A DNA stretch of 5,654 bases from Firmicutes bacterium UBA5301 (GTDB lineage: Bacteria > Bacillota > UBA5301), in the NCBI GenBank assembly GCA_002408345.1, contig DHRX01000184.1:653-6306 (forward strand), given 5' to 3'. Position numbers and translations under genes: made by a program. The notes below the pieces were generated by a model. The model was not told the origin of the DNA and did no database searches. It saw only the letters and a program-made list of their open reading frames with translations. Positions 1 through 5,360 of the stretch are shown piece by piece; the first letter of the stretch is position 1, and each line of letters begins with the position of its first letter.

Positions 1-1
1 G

Positions 2-55
2 GTAGCGGCTCTAGTGGCCGATCTGAAACCGGGGTTGAGCTTTTCCCGGTTGTAA
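2..55 (+). CDS. Possible 3' end of an upstream gene (partial)
   Basis: Reading from base 2, one frame stays open for 17 codons and ends at TAA (53-55), giving a tail that reads VAALVADLKPGLSFSRL. The stop lies 19 nt before the preferred start of the sugar kinase, the spacing expected of neighbouring genes in one transcript. The tail is loosely like the C-terminal helix of some FAD-dependent oxidoreductases, but 17 residues cannot support a family call. Another frame is also open through these bases, so even its coding status is uncertain. Confidence 0.35.
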   Translation, partial: VAALVADLKPGLSFSRL

Positions 56-61
56 GAAGGT

Positions 62-69
62 GGAGGTGA
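62..69 (+). promoter_or_regulatory. Strong ribosome binding site that sets the kinase start
   Basis: GGAGGTGA is a perfect match to the anti-Shine-Dalgarno sequence and lies 5 nt before GTG at 75. The longer reading frame opens with GTG at 60, but that start would place this motif inside the coding sequence with only a weak purine run (AAGAAG) before it. The motif therefore favours GTG 75 as the true start. Confidence 0.7.
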
Positions 70-74
70 GTACT

Positions 75-1592
75 GTGGCTAAGGGCTATCTTATCGGTGT
101 GGATATCGGGACCTATGAATCCAAAGGGGTCCTAACTACATTGGATGGAGAAACCGTCAGTATCCAGGTGCGGCCCCACGACCTGTCAATCCCTCGCCAG
201 GGTTGGGCTGAGCATGATGCGGAAACGGTCTGGTGGGGGGATTTTTGTTCTATTGTCCAGGGCTTATTGGCAGAGTCCGGTATCGAACCAACAGAGGTTT
301 TAGGTGTCGGTTGTAGCGCTATCGGTCCTTGTATGTTACCGGTTGATGCTGCCGGTAACCCTTTACGCCCAGCGGTACTTTACGGAATTGATACTCGGGC
401 TACCGCTGAAATAGCCTATTTGGAGGAACTGTTAGGAGCAGAGAGGATTTACGCAACTTGCGGGGCTACCCTTTCAGCCCAATCGGTAGGGCCCAAAATC
501 CTTTGGGAGCGGAACAACGAACCCCAGATTTACCAGGCGGCCCATAAATTTGTGACTAGTACTACTTTTTTGGTGGCTCGGCTTACCGGTAGATACTATA
601 TTGATCATTACACGGCGGCTAGTTTTCATCCTCTATACGACCTCCAGGCCGGCCAATGGAGCCCTGAGCTCTGCCAACCCATTGTTGAAATCCAGCGGCT
701 ACCAGAGATAGCCTGGACTACCGATATAGCCGGTACCGTAACTAAAGCAGCGGCTCAAGAGACTGGTTTAGCCGAGGGGACTCCGGTAATAGTGGGGACG
801 GTAGATGCGGCAGCAGAAGCTGTTAGCGTTGGTGTAGTCAGTCCCGGTCAGATGATGGTCATGTATGGTTCTACCATCTTTATGATTGAGGTTTTGGATC
901 AGCCCAAGTCCGATCCACGGTTATGGTCTGCCCGTTATCTCTTTCCCGGAACCCATTGTATGATGGCGGGTATGGCGACTAGTGGAGCTTTAACCCGGTG
1001 GTTCCGGGATAACTTTGCTCCAGATCTGATCGCAGCACAAGAACAGACCGGTGCTAATGCTTATGCCCAGCTAACTAAGGAGGCCGCCACGGTATCGCCA
1101 GGTTCAGATGGGATAATTATGTTACCCTACTTTAGCGGGGAACGGACCCCGATTAATGATCCTCTAGCTAAAGGGACCGTTATCGGGCTTTCTCTAGCCC
1201 ACACCAGAGGTCACTTATACCGAGCGGTCTTAGAAGGGGTTGGCTATGGTATTAACCATCATTTTGATGTGTTACAAGAGATTGGTGCGACACCTGATAC
1301 CGTAGTGGCGGTAGGTGGAGGCACTAAAAGTGACCTTTGGTTGCAGATCGTCAGTGATATCTGCCAGATTACCCAGAAGGTACCGGCGGTTACCATTGGC
1401 GCTTCTTATGGGAATGCATTCTTGGCGGGGCTGGGTGTTGGTGCTTTTTCAACTTACCATGATATTAATACTTGGTTACGAGATATTAAAGAGGTTGTAC
1501 CAAACCCAGAAAACACTGAGACCTACGAGAAATTGCATCGTTTGTACCGTGAACTTTATCGGCAGACTAAAGGGATTATGCACGAGCTCTAG
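75..1592 (+). CDS. FGGY-family carbohydrate kinase (xylulokinase-like, substrate unknown)
   Basis: This is a cytoplasmic ATP-dependent sugar or polyol kinase of the FGGY family (COG1070, XylB-like), 505 residues, the usual length. The frame can be extended to GTG 60 (510 residues), but the SD site fits GTG 75. The N-terminal actin-like ATPase fold opens with the phosphate motif GVDIGTYESKG (residues 8-18), followed by WAEHDAE (44-50). GTVDAAAEAVSVG places the likely catalytic base at Asp244. The C-terminal domain has SGERTP (354-359), the FGGY signature-like stretch GLSLAHTRGHLYRAVLEG (371-388) and the adenosine-site motif GGGTKSDLW (414-422). The MHG sugar-contact motif of true xylulokinases is absent: the matching place reads GCSAIGPCM (79-87), so D-xylulose should not be assumed. 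The gene ends TAG, with a 184-nt gap before the transporter. The family call is firm; the substrate is unknown. Confidence 0.93.
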   Translation: MAKGYLIGVDIGTYESKGVLTTLDGETVSIQVRPHDLSIPRQGWAEHDAETVWWGDFCSIVQGLLAESGIEPTEVLGVGCSAIGPCMLPVDAAGNPLRPAVLYGIDTRATAEIAYLEELLGAERIYATCGATLSAQSVGPKILWERNNEPQIYQAAHKFVTSTTFLVARLTGRYYIDHYTAASFHPLYDLQAGQWSPELCQPIVEIQRLPEIAWTTDIAGTVTKAAAQETGLAEGTPVIVGTVDAAAEAVSVGVVSPGQMMVMYGSTIFMIEVLDQPKSDPRLWSARYLFPGTHCMMAGMATSGALTRWFRDNFAPDLIAAQEQTGANAYAQLTKEAATVSPGSDGIIMLPYFSGERTPINDPLAKGTVIGLSLAHTRGHLYRAVLEGVGYGINHHFDVLQEIGATPDTVVAVGGGTKSDLWLQIVSDICQITQKVPAVTIGASYGNAFLAGLGVGAFSTYHDINTWLRDIKEVVPNPENTETYEKLHRLYRELYRQTKGIMHEL

Positions 1593-1776
1593 TAGCAGCT
1601 GGGACCAACGTCAGGGCGAAATCATTAGGGTTACGTAGGAGCCTGTTGACAATATGGAGAGGTTTTTTCCAAGATTGTGCCTAATTAGCATAATAAAGTC
1701 GAAGTAGTCGCCGCTATGATTACCGCAAGTTCTTTAAGACTAAGGCTAAATTTGAAGGAGGAAAAGTTGGCGGTAG
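1593..1776 (+). other. Intergenic region between kinase and transporter
   Basis: These 184 bases hold no convincing gene apart from the short leader-like frame at 1767. A T6 run at 1663-1668 is not preceded by a good stem, so I do not call a terminator. A perfect TTGACA at 1646-1651 has no good -10 at 17-18 nt. A better-spaced but weaker promoter candidate lies at 1666-1694, and a strong SD site (AAGGAGG) lies at 1755-1761. Confidence 0.5.
1666..1694 (+). promoter_or_regulatory. Candidate promoter for the transporter gene
   Basis: TTTCCA (1666-1671; 4 of 6 bases of the -35 consensus) is followed after exactly 17 nt by CATAAT (1689-1694; 5 of 6 of the -10 consensus). Transcription would start near 1701, leaving a leader of about 75 nt before the transporter. 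The region is AT-rich, so chance matches are possible. Confidence 0.35.
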
Positions 1777-1808
1777 GTGAAGGTAAACCAGGAGTACTTG
1801 CAAAATAA
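1767..1808 (+). CDS. Possible 13-codon leader peptide overlapping the transporter start
   Basis: The strongest SD site in this gap, AAGGAGG (1755-1761), is ideally placed (5 nt) for TTG 1767, not for the transporter's GTG 1777, which it precedes by 15 nt. From TTG 1767 the frame reads MAVGEGKPGVLAK and stops at TAA 1806-1808, overlapping the first codons of the transporter frame. It could be a leader peptide translationally coupled to the transporter. It could also be the true N-terminus joined to the transporter by a frameshift or sequencing error, because skipping one base near 1806 would give ...LAK-KWAVFGMS. It may instead be meaningless, with the SD acting at long range. Confidence 0.25.
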   Translation: MAVGEGKPGVLAK

Positions 1809-2709
1809 ATGGGCTGTTTTTGGAATGTCTCTGTTGGCTTGTGTCCTCTGGGGTAGCGCTTTCCCGGCACTAAAGATTGGCAATCAACTATTGGGCTTAG
1901 AGTCCGGTGATTACGCTGGCCAACTTCTTTTTGCCGGATACCGTTTTTTATTGGCGGGCTTGCTTCTATTTTTGGCCCTGCCCCTTTTCTTTCGAGAATC
2001 AATCACCGTCTCCAAAACCGAACTAAAGCGCCTTATTCCTTTTGGAATCCTTAACACAGGTTTGCTTTACGCCTTTTTCTATAATGGCCTGGCCAATACT
2101 ACCGCGGTCAAAGGCTCTATTCTTAACTCAACCGGGGTTTTTTTCTCGGTGCTCTTTGCCCATATAGCTTATGCCGATGACAAGCTTAGCTGGCGGAAGG
2201 CTATCGGAGTAATCCTAGGTCTTGTGGGAGTGGCCGTAGCCAACTTTGATCCTACCGGGTTAAACCTGGACTTTGCCCTTACCGGGGAGGGGTTTGTCCT
2301 GATCGCTGCCGTCATTTCTGGGGCGGGCAATATCCTGGGTAAGAATATAGTTGGGAGAGTACACCCTTTTTTGATTACGGCCTACCAGATGGTCTCCGGT
2401 GCTATCTTTTTATTGGTTTTAGGGACATTATTAGGCGGAACTCCGGTGCTGAAATTTACCGGGGCCTCTTGGTGGCTCCTAATTTACTTAGCTTTTTTAT
2501 CGGCCACGGCCTTTGGCCTTTGGTATACCGTCTTAAAATACAATCGGGTGGGAGAGGTCAGCCTTTACCGTTTCCTCATTCCGGTCTCTGGCTCGCTACT
2601 CGCAGTTTTATTACTGCCGGGGGAGGCTCTGTCGATAAACCTCCTAGGGGCTCTGCTCTTGGTCTCTCTAGGAATTATTATTGTCAACTACCAGGGGAGA
2701 AGGGGGTAA
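1777..2709 (+). CDS. EamA/DMT-superfamily transporter, ten membrane helices
   Basis: This 310-residue inner-membrane protein belongs to the drug/metabolite transporter superfamily (EamA, formerly DUF6; RhaT/YdcZ-like). It has the usual length and the two five-helix EamA repeats. Hydrophobic segments lie near residues 12-30, 48-71, 86-105, 112-134, 141-158, 170-190, 196-219, 231-252, 261-281 and 286-305. The first helix has the family-typical LWGSAFPALKIG (24-35), and NGLANTTAVKGSILNSTGVFF (103-123) resembles the conserved helix 3-4 region. Such proteins export or import small metabolites, but the substrate cannot be predicted from sequence. The start is uncertain: a stop codon (1774-1776) directly precedes GTG 1777, the good SD site lies too far upstream, and TTG 1798 is an alternative. 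The next gene lies 89 nt downstream on the same strand. Confidence 0.92.
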   Translation: MKVNQEYLQNKWAVFGMSLLACVLWGSAFPALKIGNQLLGLESGDYAGQLLFAGYRFLLAGLLLFLALPLFFRESITVSKTELKRLIPFGILNTGLLYAFFYNGLANTTAVKGSILNSTGVFFSVLFAHIAYADDKLSWRKAIGVILGLVGVAVANFDPTGLNLDFALTGEGFVLIAAVISGAGNILGKNIVGRVHPFLITAYQMVSGAIFLLVLGTLLGGTPVLKFTGASWWLLIYLAFLSATAFGLWYTVLKYNRVGEVSLYRFLIPVSGSLLAVLLLPGEALSINLLGALLLVSLGIIIVNYQGRRG

Positions 2710-2766
2710 ATTCCGACGTATACTAGCCCCAAAATTCCCACCAATGCAGAAATGAGTGTACTTATC

Positions 2767-2780
2767 GCTGAAAAAACAGC
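2767..2780. repeat. Small inverted repeat before the nucleotidyltransferase gene
   Basis: GCTG-AAAAAA-CAGC is a perfect 4-bp inverted repeat around an A6 loop, lying just before the GGGAG ribosome site (2784-2788) of the following gene. It could be a small operator or a weak mRNA hairpin near the translation start. With only four paired bases it may also be chance. Confidence 0.2.
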
Positions 2781-2798
2781 AAAGGGAGTAGTGGAACT

Positions 2799-3359
2799 GT
2801 GAGTTTGGACAAGGTTTCTAAGGAACTTTTTCTAGAGATTTTGGAGGTGTTGGACCAAGAACTCCAAGAAAATCGCTTGGAGCTGACGCTTAATATTTAT
2901 GGCGGAACGGTCATGATGGCCTGTTACGATGCTAGGCCAGCTACAAAGGATGTTGATGCTTTATTCGAAACATCCCCGGTTATTGAAAATATTTTAACCG
3001 GTATAGCTGAGACTTATGGTTTAAATAAAAACTGGATTAACCAAGATGTCAAAGAACCTTTGAAATATGTTAAGCAACAAAATTTAAAAGAAGTTTACAA
3101 ATTTAAGAACCTTAAGGTCTTTGCGCCTAGTGCAGAACAAATGCTTGCCATGAAGATTTTATCGGCACGGCCTGAGCCTTATAGGGATTTTAGCGATGCG
3201 GAGTATTTGATCGAATATCTTAAACTGGAGACGCTCGAACAGGTGTTGAACATATTTGACCAATATATTGGGAGAAAATACTTAGGCGATAGGCAAAAAA
3301 TATTTTTAAATTACATTGGAAAGGATTTAGGAAAGCCATGGAAAGAATTTTCGGTATAA
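2799..3359 (+). CDS. AbiEii/DUF6036-like nucleotidyltransferase, possible toxin
   Basis: This 186-residue soluble protein has the marks of a minimal nucleotidyltransferase of the polymerase-beta superfamily. IYGGTVMM (33-40) holds the Gly-Gly of the NTP-binding loop. RPATKDVDALF (46-56) gives the metal-binding pair Asp51 and Asp53 in the R-x-T-x-D-x-D pattern typical of AbiEii and DUF6036 proteins. PSAEQMLAMKILSAR (110-124), followed by YRDFSDAEYL (128-137), matches the helical region seen after the core in AbiEii-type enzymes (Lys119, Arg124, Asp130, Asp133). In the AbiE family such enzymes are toxins that transfer nucleotides to RNA, which is family knowledge and not shown here. GTG 2799 follows GGGAG (2784-2788) by 10 nt. 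The gene is distinctly AT-rich (one 60-base stretch at 3061-3120 has only 14 G or C) and overlaps the next gene by 22 nt, so the two are surely co-translated. Confidence 0.8.
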   Translation: MSLDKVSKELFLEILEVLDQELQENRLELTLNIYGGTVMMACYDARPATKDVDALFETSPVIENILTGIAETYGLNKNWINQDVKEPLKYVKQQNLKEVYKFKNLKVFAPSAEQMLAMKILSARPEPYRDFSDAEYLIEYLKLETLEQVLNIFDQYIGRKYLGDRQKIFLNYIGKDLGKPWKEFSV

Positions 3360-3715
3360 TCAAAGCAGATGATTTCAATTTGGCTTTGACCAATTTGCTT
3401 ATTGACCTTTATTCTCCTGAATATGAGAAATATTTTGAAGAACTGTGGTTTGATCCAGCACAAATAGATTATTTGACGCAAGACGAATTAGAGAAACTGA
3501 CCAAGGTAGCCGCAATTGTCGAATATGTTGGTAATAGGCAACCTAAGGCGAAGCTGTACGAATGGGTTTATTCGGACCGATTAAAATTAGACAAGCCCTA
3601 CACCCCTGGGGTTGAGGATGTAGACATACAAAGGGTAAGAAGAATCATCTCTGCTCCAAAAGAGTTTGCGCTACGAAATGTGTTTTATGACGAAAAAACT
3701 ATACGGCCGATTTAA
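3338..3715 (+). CDS. Unrecognised 125-residue protein paired with the nucleotidyltransferase
   Basis: I do not recognise this family. The protein is charged and soluble-looking, with no signal peptide or membrane segment. It is probably mostly helical in the first half (residues 12-65, rich in Leu, Glu and Lys). A distinct C-terminal segment, QRVRRIISAPKEFALRNVF (98-116), is basic at its start and could contact nucleic acid or the partner. ATG 3338 lies inside the end of the nucleotidyltransferase gene, 5 nt after AGGA (3329-3332), so translational coupling is likely. Small genes overlapping a toxin-type nucleotidyltransferase often encode its antitoxin, which is the best guess here but only from position. 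The usual AbiEi antitoxin lies upstream of its toxin and carries a winged helix; neither is true here. The stop lies 12 nt from the stop of the converging Phd-Uma2 gene. Confidence 0.75.
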   Translation: MERIFGIIKADDFNLALTNLLIDLYSPEYEKYFEELWFDPAQIDYLTQDELEKLTKVAAIVEYVGNRQPKAKLYEWVYSDRLKLDKPYTPGVEDVDIQRVRRIISAPKEFALRNVFYDEKTIRPI

Positions 3716-3727
3716 AAGCCCTTGCGC

Positions 3728-4447
3728 CTAAAATTCAAAGATCTGCTCCAAAGTAATTTCTAAATCGGGAAAAGCTGTCGATTGTACAGTCTCGTTACCT
3801 TTGTAAACGCGGTAGTCTTTAATATCCTGCTCTTCAAAGGAATACAAATAGACTTCTTTTTTGAACGGGCTGACAATCCAGTATTCCGCTATCCCGCTAT
3901 GCAAATAGAGATCAAGTTTTTTTAGTAGATCCTTATGCTGCGTTGATTCGGATAGGACTTCGACCACAAGGGTAGGTACGCCGGTATATCTGCCCCGTTC
4001 GTTTACGTTTTCTGTGTCACAAATCACCATTATGTCCGGCTGTACAACATTTTTGTTATCATCCTTAGTCAAAGTGACATCTAAGGGTGCCGTAAGTGGT
4101 CTGCATGGATTCCCCTTAAACCACTGGTGCATAACGGTGACCATTTCCAGAATGATGTTTTGATGGTCATAAGAGGGTGATGCAAGTAAATATACCTCGC
4201 CATCGATATATTCATACCGATTATCGCTTTCTTCGGAAAGTTTGAGAAACTCTTCATAGGAAACCTTCTCGTTTTTCCAGTCGTATTCTTCGGCCTCTTT
4301 GGCTACCTTTAAGGTCTTGATCGGCTCCCTGTATCGTTTAATAACAACGGCTCTTTTACCATTTTTAGTAACGATGATATCTTCGAACTGTGCTAGTTTT
4401 AAATAGCGGCCAAAATTGTTTTGGACTTCAGTAGATGGTATTTCCAT
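3728..4447 (-). CDS. Phd/YefM antitoxin domain fused to a Uma2 (DUF820) nuclease-like domain
   Basis: This 239-residue protein has two recognisable parts in one unbroken frame. Residues 1-40 match the Phd/YefM antitoxin DNA-binding fold: PSTEVQNNFGRYLKLAQ (4-20), then IIVTKNGKRAVVI (24-36). Residues 63-239 match the Uma2 family, a PD-(D/E)XK nuclease-like domain. They run SYEEFLKL (63-70), YEYIDGEVYLLASP (78-91), QPDIMV (136-141, Asp138), LVVEVLSEST (160-169, Glu163), then KDLLKKLDLYLHSGIAEYWIV (172-192). The likely metal ligands are intact. No good start codon lies between the domains (Val48 is GTA, Val62 is GTT; the next Met is 102), so a separate Uma2 product is unlikely. Phd/YefM proteins bind operator palindromes and neutralise toxins. 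The physiological role of Uma2 proteins is unsettled. Translation starts at ATG 4445-4447 behind a GGGGGT site. The gene is transcribed from a strong divergent promoter with palindromes at its start site. Confidence 0.9.
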   Translation of the reverse strand: MEIPSTEVQNNFGRYLKLAQFEDIIVTKNGKRAVVIKRYREPIKTLKVAKEAEEYDWKNEKVSYEEFLKLSEESDNRYEYIDGEVYLLASPSYDHQNIILEMVTVMHQWFKGNPCRPLTAPLDVTLTKDDNKNVVQPDIMVICDTENVNERGRYTGVPTLVVEVLSESTQHKDLLKKLDLYLHSGIAEYWIVSPFKKEVYLYSFEEQDIKDYRVYKGNETVQSTAFPDLEITLEQIFEF

Positions 4448-4462
4448 ACGGCATACCCCCGA

Positions 4463-4489
4463 ATTAGCTAATCTATAATTTTAGCTAAT
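4463..4489. promoter_or_regulatory. Paired TTAGCTAA palindromes, likely operator of the Phd-Uma2 gene
   Basis: ATTAGCTAAT (4463-4472) is a perfect 10-bp palindrome. TTAGCTAA recurs at 4481-4488, so the nine bases TTAGCTAAT repeat 17 bp apart. The second copy sits inside a further perfect inverted repeat, TATAATT (4474-4480) and AATTATA (4487-4493). The array covers the predicted transcription start (near 4486) and the first 20-odd bases of the Phd-Uma2 message, where a bound protein would block transcription. Phd/YefM antitoxins autoregulate through short palindromes; binding by this protein is inferred. Confidence 0.5.
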
Positions 4490-4492
4490 TAT

Positions 4493-4521
4493 ATTATAGG
4501 AAGCGGAGACGCCAGCGTCAA
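4493..4521 (-). promoter_or_regulatory. Strong sigma-70-type promoter of the Phd-Uma2 gene
   Basis: Read on the minus strand, TTGACG (4521 to 4516; 5 of 6 of the -35 consensus) is followed after exactly 17 nt by a perfect TATAAT (4498 to 4493). Transcription would begin near 4486, about 40 nt before the ATG. The inverted repeat at 4508-4519 lies across the -35 box and spacer, so a protein bound there could also affect this promoter. Confidence 0.75.
4508..4519. repeat. Inverted repeat between the divergent promoters
   Basis: GACGC-CA-GCGTC is a perfect 5-bp inverted repeat around two bases. AGCGTC recurs 11 bp on, at 4525-4530, about one helical turn away. It overlaps the -35 box of the minus-strand promoter. 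It is a candidate second regulator site with a sequence unlike the TTAGCTAA palindromes. Confidence 0.35.
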
Positions 4522-4534
4522 GTTAGCGTCTAAC
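4522..4534. repeat. Inverted repeat GTTAG-N3-CTAAC upstream of the fic -10 box
   Basis: GTTAG (4522-4526) and CTAAC (4530-4534) form a perfect 5-bp inverted repeat around CGT. Its half-sites TTAG/CTAA are the same as those of the TTAGCTAA palindromes, but spread by three bases. It covers the place where the -35 contact of the fic promoter should be, so a protein binding it could repress or help fic transcription. Confidence 0.35.
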
Positions 4535-4539
4535 TTTTG

Positions 4540-4548
4540 TGATATAAT
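4540..4548 (+). promoter_or_regulatory. Extended -10 promoter of the fic gene
   Basis: TGATATAAT is a full extended -10 element (TGn followed by perfect TATAAT at 4543-4548). No good -35 hexamer lies 17 nt upstream (AAGTTA), which an extended -10 can offset. Transcription would start near 4555, giving a leader of about 28 nt before ATG 4583. The promoter faces away from the Phd-Uma2 promoter, with 44 bp between the two -10 boxes. Confidence 0.6.
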
Positions 4549-4582
4549 CTAGGTAACAAATGCCAAGAAGCTAGGTGGCTAA

Positions 4583-5320
4583 ATGGGCATATACCGTGTG
4601 ATTGACTTATACAAGCAAGCCCTAGATAAGCGGAGACCCTTTGAGGGCGAGATGCTTAAACAACTAAAAGAGTACTATCGTATTGGCCTCACTTGGTCGT
4701 CTAATGCGCTAGAGGGAAATACCCTTACAGAAAGTGAAACCAAAGTGTTGCTGGAGGATGGACTTACTGTTGGTGGCAAACCTCTTCGCGATACCTTTGA
4801 GGCTATCGGGCACGCAAAGGCCTATGATTTCATGTTCACTCTCCTAAACAAGCGGACCATACAGGAAACAGATATCCTGACTATGCATCAAATGTTTTGC
4901 CAAGGTATCGATAAGGACTCTTCAGGACAGTACCGTGACCCAGTTGCCCAACCGCACAGCATTCAGACTGAAATGGATGGGCTATGCCAATGGATGCTTA
5001 CCCAAAGGGATCTCCTACATCCGGTGGCTTTCGCGGCCCAGGTACATAAACGGTTTGTCTTTATCCACCCCTTTAAAGATGGAAACGGTAGAATCGCTAG
5101 GCTTCTGATGAATACCGCACTTATTCAGGATGGATACCTTCCTGCTCTGATTCCACCCGTGCTCAGATTTGAATATATTGAACTTCTCGAAAAAGCCCAT
5201 CAGGATGATAAACCCTTCGAACAGTTTATCGCGGAACGGGTCGTAGAGTCGTACAAAGAGATTATGCGGCTTTTGCACATACCTGTACCGACTAATGGTT
5301 TCAGCCCAGGGAAATGCTAA
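4583..5320 (+). CDS. Fic-domain protein, class II self-inhibited type (probable AMP transferase)
   Basis: This 245-residue cytoplasmic protein carries an intact Fic motif, HPFKDGNGRIAR (162-173), with catalytic His162, the acidic metal ligand Asp166 and the phosphate-binding GNGRxxR. This predicts transfer of AMP, or another nucleotide-derived group, to a target protein. SSNALEGN (39-46) fits the inhibitory helix pattern [S/T]xxxE[G/N], with Ser40 and Glu44. It lies before the Fic core, so this is a class II Fic protein held off by its own N-terminus and need not have a separate antitoxin. GQYRDP (115-120) is the usual region near the target-binding flap. The C-terminus ends soon after the Fic core, without the winged helix of longer relatives. 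ATG 4583 has AGGTGG (4573-4578) 4 nt upstream and its own extended -10 promoter. The target protein is unknown. Confidence 0.93.
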   Translation: MGIYRVIDLYKQALDKRRPFEGEMLKQLKEYYRIGLTWSSNALEGNTLTESETKVLLEDGLTVGGKPLRDTFEAIGHAKAYDFMFTLLNKRTIQETDILTMHQMFCQGIDKDSSGQYRDPVAQPHSIQTEMDGLCQWMLTQRDLLHPVAFAAQVHKRFVFIHPFKDGNGRIARLLMNTALIQDGYLPALIPPVLRFEYIELLEKAHQDDKPFEQFIAERVVESYKEIMRLLHIPVPTNGFSPGKC

Positions 5321-5342
5321 CGGTATATTCCTCAGTTTGGAT

Positions 5343-5352
5343 AAAGGAGGGG
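5343..5352 (+). promoter_or_regulatory. Strong ribosome binding site that sets the DUF2892 start
   Basis: AAAGGAGGGG is a near-ideal SD site lying 8 nt before ATG 5361. An in-frame ATG at 5295 would add 22 residues (through the end of fic) with no SD site and no family similarity, so ATG 5361 is preferred. ATG 5354 is closer but belongs to another frame that stops after 17 codons. Confidence 0.75.
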
Positions 5353-5360
5353 CATGCCAG

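Noticed and set aside
1646..1651. Perfect TTGACA that could be a -35 box
   Set aside because: At 17-19 nt downstream the sequence offers only 3 of 6 -10 matches (CAAGAT or AAGATT), and the better -10 (CATAAT 1689-1694) is 37 nt away, so it is not a usable promoter pair.
1663..1668. T6 run after the kinase gene as an intrinsic terminator
   Set aside because: I found no stable GC-rich stem directly before it.
1685..2002. Minus-strand open frame opposite the transporter gene
   Set aside because: Its protein is low in recognisable structure and antisense to the conserved first helices of the EamA protein.
2719..2724. TATACT as a -10 box for the nucleotidyltransferase gene
   Set aside because: No -35-like hexamer lies at 16-18 nt upstream; the region there is the G-rich end of the transporter gene.
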